A stretch of 64,000 bases of DNA from Sarcophilus harrisii (lineage: Eukaryota > Chordata > Mammalia > Dasyuromorphia > Dasyuridae): NCBI RefSeq assembly GCF_902635505.1, contig NC_045426.1:393440138-393504137 (forward strand), read 5' to 3'. Under the pieces are notes generated by a model. It searched no databases and was not told the origin of the DNA. It was given only the letters and a program-made list of their open reading frames with translations. Below, piece after piece: positions 34,722 to 46,302 of the stretch. The position numbers were made by a program, and so were the translations under genes. How positions within the stretch are numbered: the stretch's first letter is position 1; the number at the start of each line of letters is the position of its first letter.

Positions 34722-34915
34722 TCACAGTTTGTTAGAGCTGAAAGGGACCTTATGAGGCATCTAATTCAACCATTTTATTTTACATATGAAGAAACTAAAG
34801 ACCAGAAAAATGAAGTTAAATGTGGAGAATACAGTTAGGCAGTGACAGAGCCCAGAAGCAAACCTTTTTCCTGTCTCCAAATAAAGCCTTTTGGATTTCC
34901 ATTATGCCATGATCT
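34722..34915 (+). repeat. MIR3-like SINE
   Basis: GTTAGAGCTGAAAGGGACCT, ACATATGAAGAAACTAAAGA, GTTAGGCAGTGACAGAGCCC. Confidence 0.7.
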
Positions 34916-35489
34916 TTAAATTCAGATCTTTTTCTAATTCCAGTGGCCCTTCCCTTGGGGAAGCAGAATGAAGCTGAATACAAATGAAAAATAAATCATT
35001 CTCAGCTATGTAGGCACCAGAGTCAAATGAATGACTTTGGAGACCTTGATGTTGGATACTTCTGCTAAAGAATCATTATCAATTTTAGCCATAAGTGGAG
35101 CATTTTGAAGAGAGCCCAGGAGGGGACCTGTCCAGTATACTTAAACAGCACCTTCAATGATAGACTAGAGAGCAGATGGGTAATAACAAGTGGAGAAGCT
35201 AGCTAACAGATCCTTAAAATTCCAGATGACCTTGACAAAGTTAGAGAAATGGTCAGTTTATTACAGCGTGAAGAAGTGCACCTATGGGAGGAAAAATAAA
35301 CTGCACAAAAGCATTATAGAGAAGAACTAGCTAAGTGCCAATAGTGCAGAAAATGAGCTGAGAGGATCCCAAGTTGAACATAAGGCAGCAATACAGTGCC
35401 TCAATTTGAAAACCTATGGTCTGGCGCATATTCACAAGAGTACACACATATAGGACCTGGACAATTTCTCTCAACATACTGACACTTAT
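34916..35489. other. No feature seen
   Basis: Nothing recognised. Confidence 0.4.
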
Positions 35490-35705
35490 CCTTGGTATCA
35501 CCAAGGACAAGCCATTTAATCTTTCTGAACCTCAGTTTCTTTAACAGAAAAATAGAAATGATAATATCTGCAAAGAAAATGTGCTATGCTAAAAAGAGCA
35601 ATAGCTTTGGAATCAGAAGACTTGGGTTCAAAACTACTTCCGTTACTCATTATTTGTGTGACCTTGGGCCAAACATTTAACCTCTCTGATACTCAGTTTC
35701 TTCTA
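35490..35705 (+). repeat. Two MIR copies head-to-tail
   Basis: First copy: GACAAGCCATTTAATCTTTC, TGAACCTCAGTTTC. Second: ATAGCTTTGGAATCAGAAGA, GTGTGACCTTGGGCCAAACA, CTGATACTCAGTTTC. Both lie in sense orientation. Confidence 0.75.
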
Positions 35706-35711
35706 AACATA

Positions 35712-36115
35712 GTTATCCTTCAGGATTTTGTCCTCTGTCCTTTCTCTTCTCCATCTTATTGCTTCACTTAGAAATCCATCAGCTCTCCTGGATTTAATCA
35801 CCATTTCTGTGCTAATGATTCTCAGATATATTTATCCTTCTCCAGTTTTTCTTCTAGTTTCCAAACTTTTGAGACATCTTGAACTGGATATCCAGCAGAG
35901 ATCTTAAACTCAACATGTCCAAAACCGAACTGATTATCTTTACCCCTGAAACTTCTCTACCTCTATCATATTTCTTCCAATCCCTTATGTTTACAATCTA
36001 GGAGTCATTCTGGACTTCTTATTATATTTTAATCCACTTCTTACATTTCCAATCTCATAGTTATTGATTTCACTTTTGTAATATCTCTTGAATATGCCCC
36101 CTTCTCTCCTCTCTG
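35712..36115 (+). repeat. L2 internal 3' region
   Basis: GGATTTAATCACCATTTCTG, AACTGGATATCCAGCAGAGA, CTCAACATGTCCAAAACCGA, CTAGGAGTCATTCTGGACTT, TCGAATATGC-like CTTGAATATGCCCCCTTCTC: L2 ORF2 3' part in sense. Confidence 0.85.
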
Positions 36116-37074
36116 GTAATTGAATTTTATAAACTCCCTTGCTGAAAAAAGGAAATTCAAGTTTTTAAAATTTCCAATCACCTAACCAATTGACAAAAAT
36201 GAAAAGTTAAGTGCAATATTTTGTTTTTCTACTGGATAATGAGAAGCACTGTATTAGATGATTAAAATTTATTTGCATATATTACTTCATTTTAAATGTT
36301 TGTATATAAACTAACCTTTGTAAAGAAATTATCTCTTAAAGATGTGACTTTTTTCTTTCATCACTGACATGCTGGCTCTACTCCAACAGAAACTTTACTC
36401 AAAAAATGAGCATTGTTGCCAACCAATTTATTGAAAATTCTTCAAATAAAAGAGTAAAACTTCAGTTTAAATCAGAAAAAAAAAAAAAAAAAAAAAACAA
36501 TTCTCAATACTGCAATGAGAAGCCATATAAGGTTTGTTTTTGCTGAATACAAATTGTCCGTGATGCTTTCAAGATGGCTTGTAATGTGCATGTACATGCC
36601 CAGCAGTTGTGGGCTTTGATATGTGAGTCACAAAAAGGCAAGTGTTCAGAAGATCTTGATCACATGACTGTACAGCTGATTAGGTACAATTACAGAATAA
36701 CAAAAGGGAATGAGGGAATTACTCAAATGCAGTGTACAGAATGCAGATGAGGGCATGTGTGCGTGTCTGACCTTTGATTGGAAATTGGTTTGTGCTCAAA
36801 TGTTGAATCCTCATGGCAGTTTGAAAACTATTCAATGACAAGGCTGAAAAAGCAGAAAGAACATGTCTCACTTAGAAGCAGTCAGAATTTGATGTAATTG
36901 TTGTACAAACATCAGCATTGTTGTGTATGTCATCATAATAGTTTTGAATTATTGCAGAAACAAACATATAATACTTAAAACGTACACATACTTGTCATAA
37001 ACTAAAAAAATACTCATAATATAATCTGGCACTTATTTATTGCTCACAGTGCCAGAGAGGCTGTTATTTGCAGG
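36116..37074. other. Unique stretch; possible conserved noncoding DNA
   Basis: An A20 run at 36478-36497 is followed by 36530-36970, which matches no repeat and has mixed composition. A role is unproven. Confidence 0.35.
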
Positions 37075-37077
37075 AGA

Positions 37078-37275
37078 TAAATAAGTTGCAGAAATGGTAT
37101 CTAAATCCGGGTTATCTGACCTTAGAGTTAATGTTAACTTTGGGTAAGTCACTTAATTTCTAAGCCTCAGTTTCTTTATCTCAAAAAATGGAAGTAGTCA
37201 TAATGTTTTGCCTGCTTTTCTAAGGGTTGTTATGAAGATGTACTTGAAACATGAACTAAAAACTATAAAGCTTTA
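37078..37275 (+). repeat. MIR SINE
   Basis: GGTAAGTCACTTAATTTCTA, AGCCTCAGTTTCTTTATCTC, AGGGTTGTTATGAAGATGTA. Confidence 0.75.
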
Positions 37276-38031
37276 GGGAGAGTAGGATGGGCTTTAGAAA
37301 ATTCAAATAGGTCTCTTCAAAACACAAGATTTGTTGGCTGAATGAGTTTGAAAAACAAGCAGCAATACTAATTTAGATGTGTTTAGAGACTGAGAGGTAG
37401 GATAGGTGCCTCCCAGTCCAATGCTTCTATGGCTAATTGTGCTGGTCATCCAGATGAAACACCATAAAGACTTCATGCTGCAATGATGTCATGCAAACCT
37501 TGCCATCAGAGTACTTTTGTTCAGTCAAGTTACTTTTCTCCTCAGGGCCCCAGATACATCCTCTGTAAAATGAAAGAGTTAGGCTAGACTCCAAATGACT
37601 AAGCTCCAAATCTTATTATTTTGGAAAACCTGAATCTTCCTGTGCTCTCTGTGTCCTTTATGTTGGATAATTAATCAGAATGCAATATTTACCATATGCT
37701 TGCATACAGAATGCAAATTAAGGAGAAAGTGGCTTCCTACCCTCAGGTCTGATTTCTTTGTAATTTCAACAGCTGTTTATCTGCTTTCCAATGTAAAGGC
37801 ATACCCTGTAGCTATGTTTATGTGTTTGAATAAACAAGAAGATGCTTCTTCAGGTGCAGAAACCTGAGAACTGATTGGCCTAGGACACTGGGTACAAGTT
37901 TTCAGTTTTATTCTGAGATGTGTATTTGGAAAGAATGGGGAATAAACAATCAATTTTAGCACCTTACATAATGTGTGACTTCTGAACTGTGAGCCTGAAT
38001 GACTGAAAGAGTAGTGATACCTTCAAAGGAA
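37276..38031. other. Unique stretch with homeodomain- and octamer-like sites
   Basis: ATAATTAATCAG near 37668 and the octamer ATGCAAAT at 37711-37718 lie in repeat-free DNA. Such sites are common by chance in AT-rich DNA. Confidence 0.3.
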
Positions 38032-38542
38032 ATAGGGTGTTGGAATCTTTACAAATTGTTAAGCCGTTAGAGTTGATAGAGACAATAATTATCTAATTTG
38101 GCATGGTTCAATATGATTGGTTTGATCTTAGAAGGAGATATTTTGGGCCAGAACTTGAAACAAGGTACTAAGTACAACTGATAGAAATGATGCTTGTGTT
38201 CACACCTTTAGAGAGCTCATAGAAGCAAGAAATATTTAAGTACTCATTGGAGTACACATGTTTAGGAGATTTCAGGGTTTAGAAAGAGATATCTGAATTC
38301 ACACCTCCCTTGAAGCTCTTAGGGCCAGAGAGCATGCTGGGAGATATCCCACAATCCCACTCTCGGAGAAGCAGCATAAATACAGCTCCAGTAAGCCACT
38401 TGAGAGAGTTACTTGGGAACATTCCCAGGGGTCAGAGAGGAGCACTCTGAGAGGAAGCCCACAAGCCCTCTCTCCAAGGCAAGAGAGATTCATTGCATCT
38501 TCCACCTTGGTGCTGGCTGGAGGCTAAAGAAAGCAGAGGCAG

Positions 38543-39354
38543 CAAAAAGTTATCAAACTGTGCATACCCTTTGATCCAGCAGTGTTTCTGCTGGGCTTAT
38601 ACCCCAAAGAGATACTAAAGAAGGGAAAGGGACTTGTAGGTGTCAAAATGTTTGTGGCAGCCCTGTTTATAGTGGCTAGAAGCTGGAAAATGAATGGATG
38701 CCCATCAATTGGAGAATGGTTGAGTAAATTGTGGTATATGAATGTTATGGAATATTATTGTTCTGTAAGAAATGACCAGCAGGACAAATACAGAGAGGAT
38801 TGGCAAGACTTACATGAACTGATGCTGAGTGAAATGAGCAGAACCAGGAGATCATTATATACCTCAACAACAATACTGTATGAGGATGTATTCTGATGGA
38901 AGTGGATTTCTTCAGCAAAGAGAAGATCTAACTCAGTTTCAATTGATCAAGGATGGACAGAAGCAGCTACACCCAAAGAAAGAACACTAGGAAATGAATG
39001 TAAACTGCTTGCATTTTTGTTCTTCTTCCCGGGTTATTTATACCTTCTAAATCCTATTCTCCCTGAGCAACAAGAGAACTGTTCGGTTCTGCACACATAT
39101 ATTGTATCCAAGATCTACTATAACCTATTTAACATGTATAGGACTGCTTGCCATCTGGGGGAGAGGGTGGAGGGAGGGAGGGGAAAAATCGGAACAGAAG
39201 TGAGTGTAAGGGATAATGTTGTAAAAATATTACCCTGGCATGGGTTCTGTCAATAAAAAGTTATAAAAAAAAAATAATAAAACATGTACTGGGGATACAA
39301 TAACCAAAAAAAAAACTATTCTTAATTTAGTTTAAGAATAATAAAAAAAAAAAA
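38543..39354 (+). mobile_element. L1 3' end inside the solo LTR, 17-bp target duplication
   Basis: The 17-bp AAAGAAAGCAGAGGCAG lies at 38526-38542 and again at 39355-39371. It starts in the ORF2 C-terminus (AAAAAGTTATCAAACTGTGC), with a 104-codon open segment 38582-38896 carrying the L1 C-terminal order NGCPSIGEWLSKLWYMNVME. The 3' UTR ends GTCAATAAAAAG. After the first A-tail there is extra DNA and a second A-tail, see 39276-39354. Confidence 0.9.
39276..39354 (+). mobile_element. Candidate L1 3' transduction
   Basis: After the L1 tail, ACATGTACTGGGGATACAAT and AACTATTCTTAATTTAGTTT lie before a second A15 tail, all inside the target duplications. DNA between two tails within one duplication pair is the mark of a 3' transduction. 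Part of it recalls an antisense L2 end. Confidence 0.65.
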
Positions 39355-39716
39355 AAAGAAAGCAGAGGCAGAAGCAAAGGACAAAGCTGCAAGAGCTCTT
39401 GGAACAAAGCAGAAAGATAGGCCTCTAAGAAAGCTAACTGGGCTATACTGAAGGACACAATAAAAGATCTGAACTTTTATTTGGAGTGATTAACTGATAC
39501 TAAGGCTGCCTCCAGAAAACCTCCCCAAGAAACCCTATCCCCCAGAGAGAACCATCTTATTATATTTTAAAGAAGAAAAACACCAACAATAGGGAACTTA
39601 GAAAGAAGACCCAGGTCATTTTTGAACGTATTATATTTGAGATGCCTATGGAACACCTATTTCCAAAGAAAACCTCATGATGATAACAATAATAATAGCT
39701 AGCACATATGTGCATA

Positions 39717-39718
<2 letters not shown>

Positions 39719-39762
<44 letters not shown>

Positions 39763-39780
39763 TACATACATATATATATA
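39719..39780. repeat. (TG)/(TA)/(CA) simple repeat
   Basis: GTGTGTATATGTGTATATAT then TATACACATATACACACATA; strongly self-complementary. Confidence 0.9.
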
Positions 39781-39799
39781 ATGCCTGCTATATGCAACG

Positions 39800-40020
39800 A
39801 GGTTGTTGTTTTCCTTCATTCTTGAAAAGGACTATAACACCAAGGAGTTGATACCATGACATGCAAATGAATTAGTTGAGTGAAGGCCATGCAAGTCATC
39901 TGCCTCATTTCCCTCTCCAGAGTCATCGGGATTCAGTGGCAAGATATAGATCAGGACAATTAGAGAAGACCTAGGATAAAATGGGACGCCTTTGCCTTTT
40001 AAGCTATAATTTTCCACAGG
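39800..40020. repeat. Marsupial SINE-like repeat (second copy)
   Basis: GTTGTTGTTTTCCTTCATTC, TTGAAAAGGACTATAACACC, CATCTGCCTCATTTCCCTCT, AGATATAGATCAGGACAATT; same family as 600-835. Confidence 0.65.
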
Positions 40021-40215
40021 ATAAATGCTTTACAAATACTAACTTATCTGATCTTCACAACAACCTTAAGAGATAGGTACTATTATTATCCACATTTTAC
40101 AGTAGAAGAAAGTGAAGAAAACAAAGATTAAGTGATTTGTCCAAGGTCACATAGCTAATAAGCATCTTCCTGACTCCAAGCCCATTGTTCTATCCACTCC
40201 ACTAAGCTTCCTCTA
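40020..40215 (+). repeat. MIR SINE
   Basis: TAAATGCTTTACAAATACTA, CTTCACAACAACCTTAAGAG, CACATTTTACAGTAGAAGAA, CAAGGTCACATAGCTAATAA, TTGTTCTATCCACTCCACTA. Confidence 0.9.
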
Positions 40216-40460
40216 AAAGAGTGTGTGATATGGGACAGAAGCTCAGGAGATAAAACTAGGAAGTCTGCATGAAGAAAGGATAACTGAATTCCTAGAAATG
40301 GAGACCACTGAACATTAAAAAAAAAGAGAGAGAGAGAGATAAAAATTAAGTCTTAGGATACACTCTTTAAAATGGATTGAGTTTTTGATGATCCAGCAAA
40401 AAAGACTAAAAACCTGAGATGAGGGAAAAGAACTGTCACCAAAAAACAAAAAACAACAAC

Positions 40461-40470
40461 AGAGAGGGGG

Positions 40471-40527
<57 letters not shown>

Positions 40528-40541
40528 TGTGTGTGTGTGTC
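40461..40541. repeat. (GA)n with (GT)n tail
   Basis: About 30 GA units, then GTGTGTGTGTGT. The antisense open frame over it is a repeat artefact. Confidence 0.95.
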
Positions 40542-40984
40542 TAGGAGGGAATTATGGTGAATACAGTACAAGGAGAATTAAAATTAAGAAGGCCATTCAA
40601 TTTAGCAAAAAAATTATTAATAATCCAAGAAAGAGAAGCCAGGAGTTGAGAAGTTGAATTGAAAAGCGAATGGGCGAGTGTGCAGTAAGAACACAGAGCA
40701 AATGGAGTGTGTCTAGGAATATGACTGTGAAAGGGGTGAGTGAAGACAGTAACCTAAGGGGATAGTAAGAGCAGATGTTTTGTTTTGTTTTATTTTTTAA
40801 AGGATGGGGGATTTCTGAGTATATGTGTAAGCAGATGGGAAGGAAGCATTAAAAGAGACTGAAAATCAGAGGGGAAAGAAGTAATAATCAAAGGGCAAGT
40901 TCCTGAAGGAAATGGAGATGGAAGGAGATGAGATCAAGGACTCAAGCAGAAGTTTTCCAATTAGCGAGGAGAAGAGATAACATC
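40542..40984. other. No feature seen
   Basis: Purine-rich; nothing recognised. Confidence 0.4.
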
Positions 40985-41462
40985 CTTTTTTTAAAATAGT
41001 ATTTAATTTTTCCCAATACATGTGAAAATAGGTTTCAACATTTATTTTTTCTGTAAAACTTTGTATTCCAAATTTTTCTCCTTTCCTTCCTTATCTTTCC
41101 CCCTACTCAAAACAGCAAACAATCTGATATCAATTAAATATGTGCAATTCTTTTAAACATATTTCCATATTTGAAATACTGTCCAAGGAAAATCAGATCA
41201 AAATAGGGGAAAGAATGAGAAAAAACAAGTCAACAACAACAACAACAAAAATGAAAATACTATGCTTTGATCCACATTCAGTCTTTATAGTTTTCTCTTT
41301 GGGTGTGTATGGCTCTTTTCCATCACAAGTCTATTGAAATTGCCTTAAATCACCTCATTGTTGAAAAAAGCCAAGTCCATCACAGTTGATTTTCATGTAA
41401 TCTTGTTGTTAATATTTTCAATGTTCTTTTGGTTCTCCTCACTTCACTCAGCATCAGGAACA
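40985..41462 (-). mobile_element. L1 3' UTR, antisense, old type
   Basis: On the minus strand it runs from TGATGCTGAGTGAAGTGAGG, AGAACCAAAAGAACATTG, into a long 3' UTR ending CACATGTATTGGGAAAAATT. Little or no ORF2 is left. Confidence 0.7.
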
Positions 41463-41824
41463 CCTTATCTTCTGAAGCGCCAAAAGAAGAAAGAATTGAG
41501 CATGATGTTAAGATGGCCTAAAGCATAGAATTTTCCAATTCTATTGGAAAGGTGAGGGAGCTATTGATGGCTGGCTCCAATTTTTTTCAGTGAAGCATGA
41601 GTTGATGAACTCTGCTAAGAGAAAATTGGGTGGGAGAAATGGCTTCAGAAAAGATGTTTTTGAATAACTATTGTAGGGAGAGTGATAAAAAAAAAATCAA
41701 TCAGAAAAGAGTCAAAGAATTGGTGTGTAGTAAAGAGAACTCATTTGAGTTCATCTAATTAGCATGCTCAGATCACTTTCTCCAGCAGCTTTTATAAGTA
41801 CTAAGGCAAGTGGATGGGACTAAT
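41463..41824. other. No feature seen
   Basis: Nothing recognised. Confidence 0.4.
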
Positions 41825-41826
41825 CC

Positions 41827-42012
41827 AATCATAGTCATAGTAACAATAACATCATTTATGTAACACTATTCCAAATCCTTTACAAATATCTCATCTAATC
41901 TTCACAACAGCCCTGAGAAGTAGGTATTATTATTACCTACATTTTAAAATTAAGGAAACTGAATATAAGCCCAAGATCACACAGCTAGTAAATATCTGAA
42001 GCCAGATTGCAG
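41827..42012 (+). repeat. MIR SINE
   Basis: ATCATTTATGTAACACTATT, ATCTTCACAACAGCCCTGAG, AGATCACACAGCTAGTAAAT. Confidence 0.85.
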
Positions 42013-42224
42013 AGACATACTTGCAGTGTGGTTCTGAGTAATAATGTGACTTATGATCCTTTGAGTATTTATGTTTTTTCTCATACTTCCCCTATGATTT
42101 CACATGGAAAATCTGGAAGTATCCATGGGAAAGAAGAAGCATGAATCCTCCTCCTCTAGTCTAGCCCTCTGTGTGAAGGTGGAATGATATAACATCATGT
42201 TAGACTAGGAGATAGGAAGATAGA

Positions 42225-42425
42225 GGCTTAAATATTGACTCAGATATTTACTGGTTATAACCATGATTGATTACTAAACCTTGCTAGGTCTTAATTTCTT
42301 CATCTGTAAAATGGAAATAAGAATGCCACTTCCCTACCAGAGTAGTTGTGAGAATCACATGAAATAATGTCTGTAAAGCACTTTGAAAACCTTAAAATGT
42401 TATATAAATACTTTGTATCATTATC
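42225..42425 (+). repeat. MIR SINE
   Basis: TAAACCTTGCTAGGTCTTAA, TTTCTTCATCTGTAAAATGG, TAGTTGTGAGAATCACATGA, AAAGCACTTTGAAAACCTTA. Confidence 0.85.
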
Positions 42426-42844
42426 ATTACTGAAAAGGTAGCAAGAGATACAAATATCTTCTGAGGGAAGCCAGGTTTCTAATAAGGAGATGGAGAAATT
42501 GTTATAAATATTCACTAGATAAAAAAGGACTCAAGTGTATATGAAGTAAGTTGGTTTATTTACTGTTTTTGCAAGAAATGGGTGATCTACCTAGGGGCAC
42601 TCTCTAGGAACCTGGATGGATCTGCACTGAAAGACACAGGAATGAATCTTTTATTTCCTATCCTAAAGCACAAGGTCATTCCCCTGTCCCACCCAATTGC
42701 CTGGGGATGACAAAATTAACAGATTTCCTTAGTCTTGCCATTGCATATTCCTCTTTGATATGTTCCTCCTCCCTCATCATACAATTCTTGTTCAAAAATG
42801 GTGGGAAACTTTTCCTTTGGTTATGATTCTGGCCTCTCGACCAT
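42426..42844. other. No feature seen
   Basis: Nothing recognised. Confidence 0.4.
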
Positions 42845-42985
42845 TCTTTGAACAAGACATGCATCTCTCAATCCTGCGCATTTTCTCTGTTTCCCATGCC
42901 TGAAACATTCTCTCTCTTCCACTCCAACTACTGACCTTTTTCAAAATCCTTGACAGCATTAATTAGTCCGTTAAGAATGTACACT
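42845..42985 (+). repeat. L2 fragment
   Basis: TGAACAAGACATGCATCTCT, CATGCCTGAAACATTCTCTC, as in the longer copy at 43695. Confidence 0.75.
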
Positions 42986-43555
42986 CCATGCTTACAATTA
43001 ACTTCAACTCATTTCTTATTTTGGGATGATTTTTTTTATCAGTTTATTATTTCAGTGGTTCAATATCTTATTTTGTATAACTAACTTGGTCAGCTAATGT
43101 GACCTTTCTCAAAGTCCTTATCTTTATATAGAAGTACAACTCTATAGGTTGTTCACATTGTAGATCAGATTATTATTTTCTGAGCAAAAAGTTATGAAGA
43201 GCAAATTAATTAATGTATGCAAAATGCTTCATAAACATTAAAGCAATATGTATCATATATACATATGTATAAATATGTACATATTTGTTACCCCATATTT
43301 TTACTTTATACACTAATATGCATAGTTGGCACTAAACAACTTTAATGAATAAATTAATAACTATCAAAAACAGTAAGTAATCAATTAAAAAACTTTTAAA
43401 ACATCCATTACCTTTATCAACAATGTTTTCTTTTCATCGTGATTACCTGATAAATATTATACATCTTCTGTCTCTGCCTTGCCATTACATTTATCTCTTC
43501 TTTCAGTGGGCTATACTTTATCCATTCTTAGTGTGTGTGATGCATTATATACACT
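42986..43555. other. No gene seen
   Basis: AT-rich; nothing recognised. Confidence 0.4.
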
Positions 43556-43558
43556 GCT

Positions 43559-43690
43559 CTTTTTTTTTTTTTTTTTGAGGCAATTGAGAATAAGTGACAG
43601 CTAGTGTCTGAGGTTGGATTTGAACTCAGAGCTTCCTGACTACAAGACTAAAACTCTATGCATTGCACCTAGGTATGTCTTGTATACACA
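43559..43690 (-). repeat. tRNA-derived marsupial SINE, antisense
   Basis: T18 head (the reversed tail), then GAGGCAATTGAGAATAAGTG, AGTGTCTGAGGTTGGATTTG, AACTCAGAGCTTCCTGACTA, ATGCATTGCACCTAGG. Confidence 0.75.
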
Positions 43691-43694
43691 AATC

Positions 43695-44062
43695 TTGGTC
43701 TCCAGTCCCATCCACTCTCCATTCAGTCACTCAAGTGATTTTCCAACATTGCAAGTCTGATCATGTAACCCCTTCCTAATAAACTCCAGTGGCTTCCTAC
43801 TGTCTCCAAGAGCAAATATTTGGCATTCAAAGCATTTTATAACTATCTTCCTTTTACTTTTCCAGTCTTCTTACATTACTCCCCAACTTGTACTCTTCAG
43901 TCCAATGATTCCAGCCTCCTGATTGTTCCATGAACAAGACACCTGTCTCTCAATTCGGGGCACTTTCCCTTGCTGTTCCCCATGCCTGAAACATTTTCTC
44001 TCTTCCACTCTAATTACTGAGACCTCTTTCAAAGTCGTTGCCAGAATAAAATCCAGTGCTAG
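43695..44062 (+). repeat. L2 3' region
   Basis: CATCCACTCTCCATTCAGTC, AAACTCCAGTGGCTTCCTAC, TTTGGCATTCAAAGCATTTT, TCCATGAACAAGACACCTGT, CATGCCTGAAACATTTTCTC. Confidence 0.85.
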
Positions 44063-44369
44063 GAGATTGTTCTGAATGCAACAAGCTCAACAACATACTA
44101 TAGCAATGTAACTGGGATTTTTTCATAACGTAGAGCCTGGTCAGAGATTGGAGAAAATGGACAGGATCAGCACTAGTCTAACTGCAAAGAAGGCAGATTT
44201 TGTCTTCAAGTTACCCTCCTTCCACATCTATACATCTATAATACACACAGGTACGTACTTTTAACTCACTCAGATTTTTCATCCTACTCCATATTTTCTG
44301 AAAAATTGTTATTATCCTATAATAAAAGGATTTACTACTTGATTTGACAGGAGTCTTTCAAAAAGGACC

Positions 44370-44561
44370 TGTGATTGTTGCCCTTTGTAATTGATGAAGA
44401 ACAAAATGGCATCACTATGTGAGGGACAATGTATAGTGTGTCCAATTGTCACCAATCAGACCAATCTGAGTTCCAAACCCTCTACTATAGGCAGAGCACA
44501 AACTGTCAGTATGAACATTTGACATAAAGATGTTTCTTCTTCATTAGAAAAAGGACTGCTG
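44370..44561 (+). repeat. MIR-like marsupial repeat hosting an L1
   Basis: ATGAAGAACAAAATGGCATC, AGTGTGTCCAATTGTCACCA, ATCAGACCAATCTGAGTTCC, AGAGCACAAACTGTCAGTAT. Reverse copy at 52715-52830. The L1 at 44562 landed at its 3' edge. Confidence 0.6.
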
Positions 44562-46302
44562 TTAATGACCTAGAAAAAATAACAACAAAATTCATCTGGA
44601 AGAATAAAAGGTCAAGAATTTCAAGGGAACTAATGAAAAATAAATCAAATGAAGGTGGCCTAGCTGTACCTGATCTAAAACTATATTACAAAGCAGCAGT
44701 CACCAAAACCATTTGATAGTGGCTAACAAATAGATTAGTTGATCAGTGCGAGAGGTTAGGTTCACAGGACAAAATAGTCAATAACTATAGCAATTTAGTG
44801 TTTGACAAACCCAAAGACCCCAACTTTTGAGATAAGAATTCACTATTTGACAAAAACTGCTAGGAAAATTGGAAATTAGTATGGCAAAAACTAGGCACTG
44901 GCCCACACTTAACACCATACACCAAGATAAGATCAAAATAGCTTCATGATTTAGGTATAAAGAATAAGATTATAAATAAATTAGAAGAACATAGGATAGT
45001 TTACTTCTCAGACCTGTGGAGAAGGAAGGAATTTATGACTAAAGAAGAACTAGTGATCATTATTGATCACAAAACAGAAAATTTTGATTATATCAAGTTA
45101 AAAAGCTTTTATATAAAGAAAACTAAGGCAGACAAGATTAGAAGGGAAGCAATAAACTGGGGAAACATTTTTACAGTTAAAGGTTCTGATAAAAGCCTCA
45201 TTTGCAAAATATATAGAGAATTGACTCTAATTTATAAGAAATCAAGCCATTCTCCAATTGATAAATGGTCAAAGGATATGAACAGACAATTTTTGGAGGA
45301 TGAAATTGAAATTATTTCTACTTATATAAAAAGGTGTTCCAAATAATTATTGATCAGAGAAATGCAAATTAAGACAACTCTGAGATACCACTATACACCT
45401 GTCAGATTGGCTAAGATGACAGGAAAAGATAATGACGAATGTTGGAGGGGATGTGGGGAAAACTGGGACACTGCTACATTGTAGGTGGAGCTGTGTACAG
45501 ATCCAACCATTCTGGAGAGCAATATGGAATTATGCCCCAAAAGTTATCAAACTGTGCATACCCTTTGATCCAGAAGTGTTACTATTGGGATTATATCCCA
45601 AAGAGATATTAAAGAAGGAAAAGGGACTTGTATGTGCAAAAATGTTTGTGGCAGCCCTTTTCATAGTGGCTAGAAACTGGAAATTGAATGGATGCCCATC
45701 AATTGGAGAATGGCTGAGTAAATTGTGGTATATGAATGTTATGGAATGTCATTGTTCTGGAAGAAATGACCAGGAGGATGGATACAGAGAGGCTTGGAGA
45801 GACTTTATATGAACTGATGCTAAGTGAAATGAACAGAACCAGGAGATCATTATAAACTTCAACAACAATACTATATGAGGATCAATTCTGATGGAAGTGG
45901 CTGTCTTTGGCAATGAGAGTATCCAAATCATTTCCAATTAATCAATGATGAACAGAACCAGCTACACCCAGCGAAAGAACACTAGGAAATAAGTGTGGAC
46001 CACAACATAGCATTTGTACTCTTTCTGTTGTTGTTTTCTTGCATTTTTGTTTTTCTTCCCAGGTTATATTTATCTTCTTTCTAAATCCAATTTTTCTTGT
46101 GCAACAAGATAATTGTATAAATATGTATACATATATTGTATTTAACATATACTTTAACATATTTAACATGTATAGGACCACCTGCCATCTAGGGGAGAGG
46201 ATAGAGGGAAGGAGGGGAAAAGTTGGAACAGAAGTTTTTGCAAGGGTTGATAATGAAAAATTACCCCTTCATATGTTTTGTCAATAAAAAAGAAAGAAAG
46301 AC
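44562..46302 (+). mobile_element. L1, 5'-truncated, 1.74 kb, 16-bp target duplication
   Basis: AGAAAAAGGACTGCTG lies at 44546-44561 and 46303-46318. It enters ORF2 in the RT-C-terminal region (TTCATCTGGAAGAATAAAAG; GGTGGCCTAGCTGTACC) and runs through the C-terminal domain into a 3' UTR ending GTCAATAAAAAAGAAAG. Open segments of 103 (45035-45346) and 126 codons (45432-45812) remain, separated by a stop and a frame change. The most complete and one of the younger L1 copies here; it cannot code for active protein. Confidence 0.92.

Larger units (their letters stand above)
38038..39588 (+). mobile_element. Solo LTR with 6-bp target duplication, split by L1
   Basis: Starts TGTTGGAATC and ends ...CACCAACA, so the tips TGTTGG/CCAACA are inverted. 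ATAGGG flanks it at 38032-38037 and 39589-39594. The LTR itself is about 722 bp: left arm 38038-38542, right arm about 39372-39588 with GACACAATAAAAGATCTG as poly(A) signal. No retroviral genes remain. Confidence 0.85.

Noticed and set aside
38582-38896. 104-codon frame as a gene
   Set aside because: It is L1 ORF2 C-terminus; same order as the frames at 45432 and 54467.
40353-40571. Leu-Ser repeat frame
   Set aside because: Translation of the (GA)n tract.
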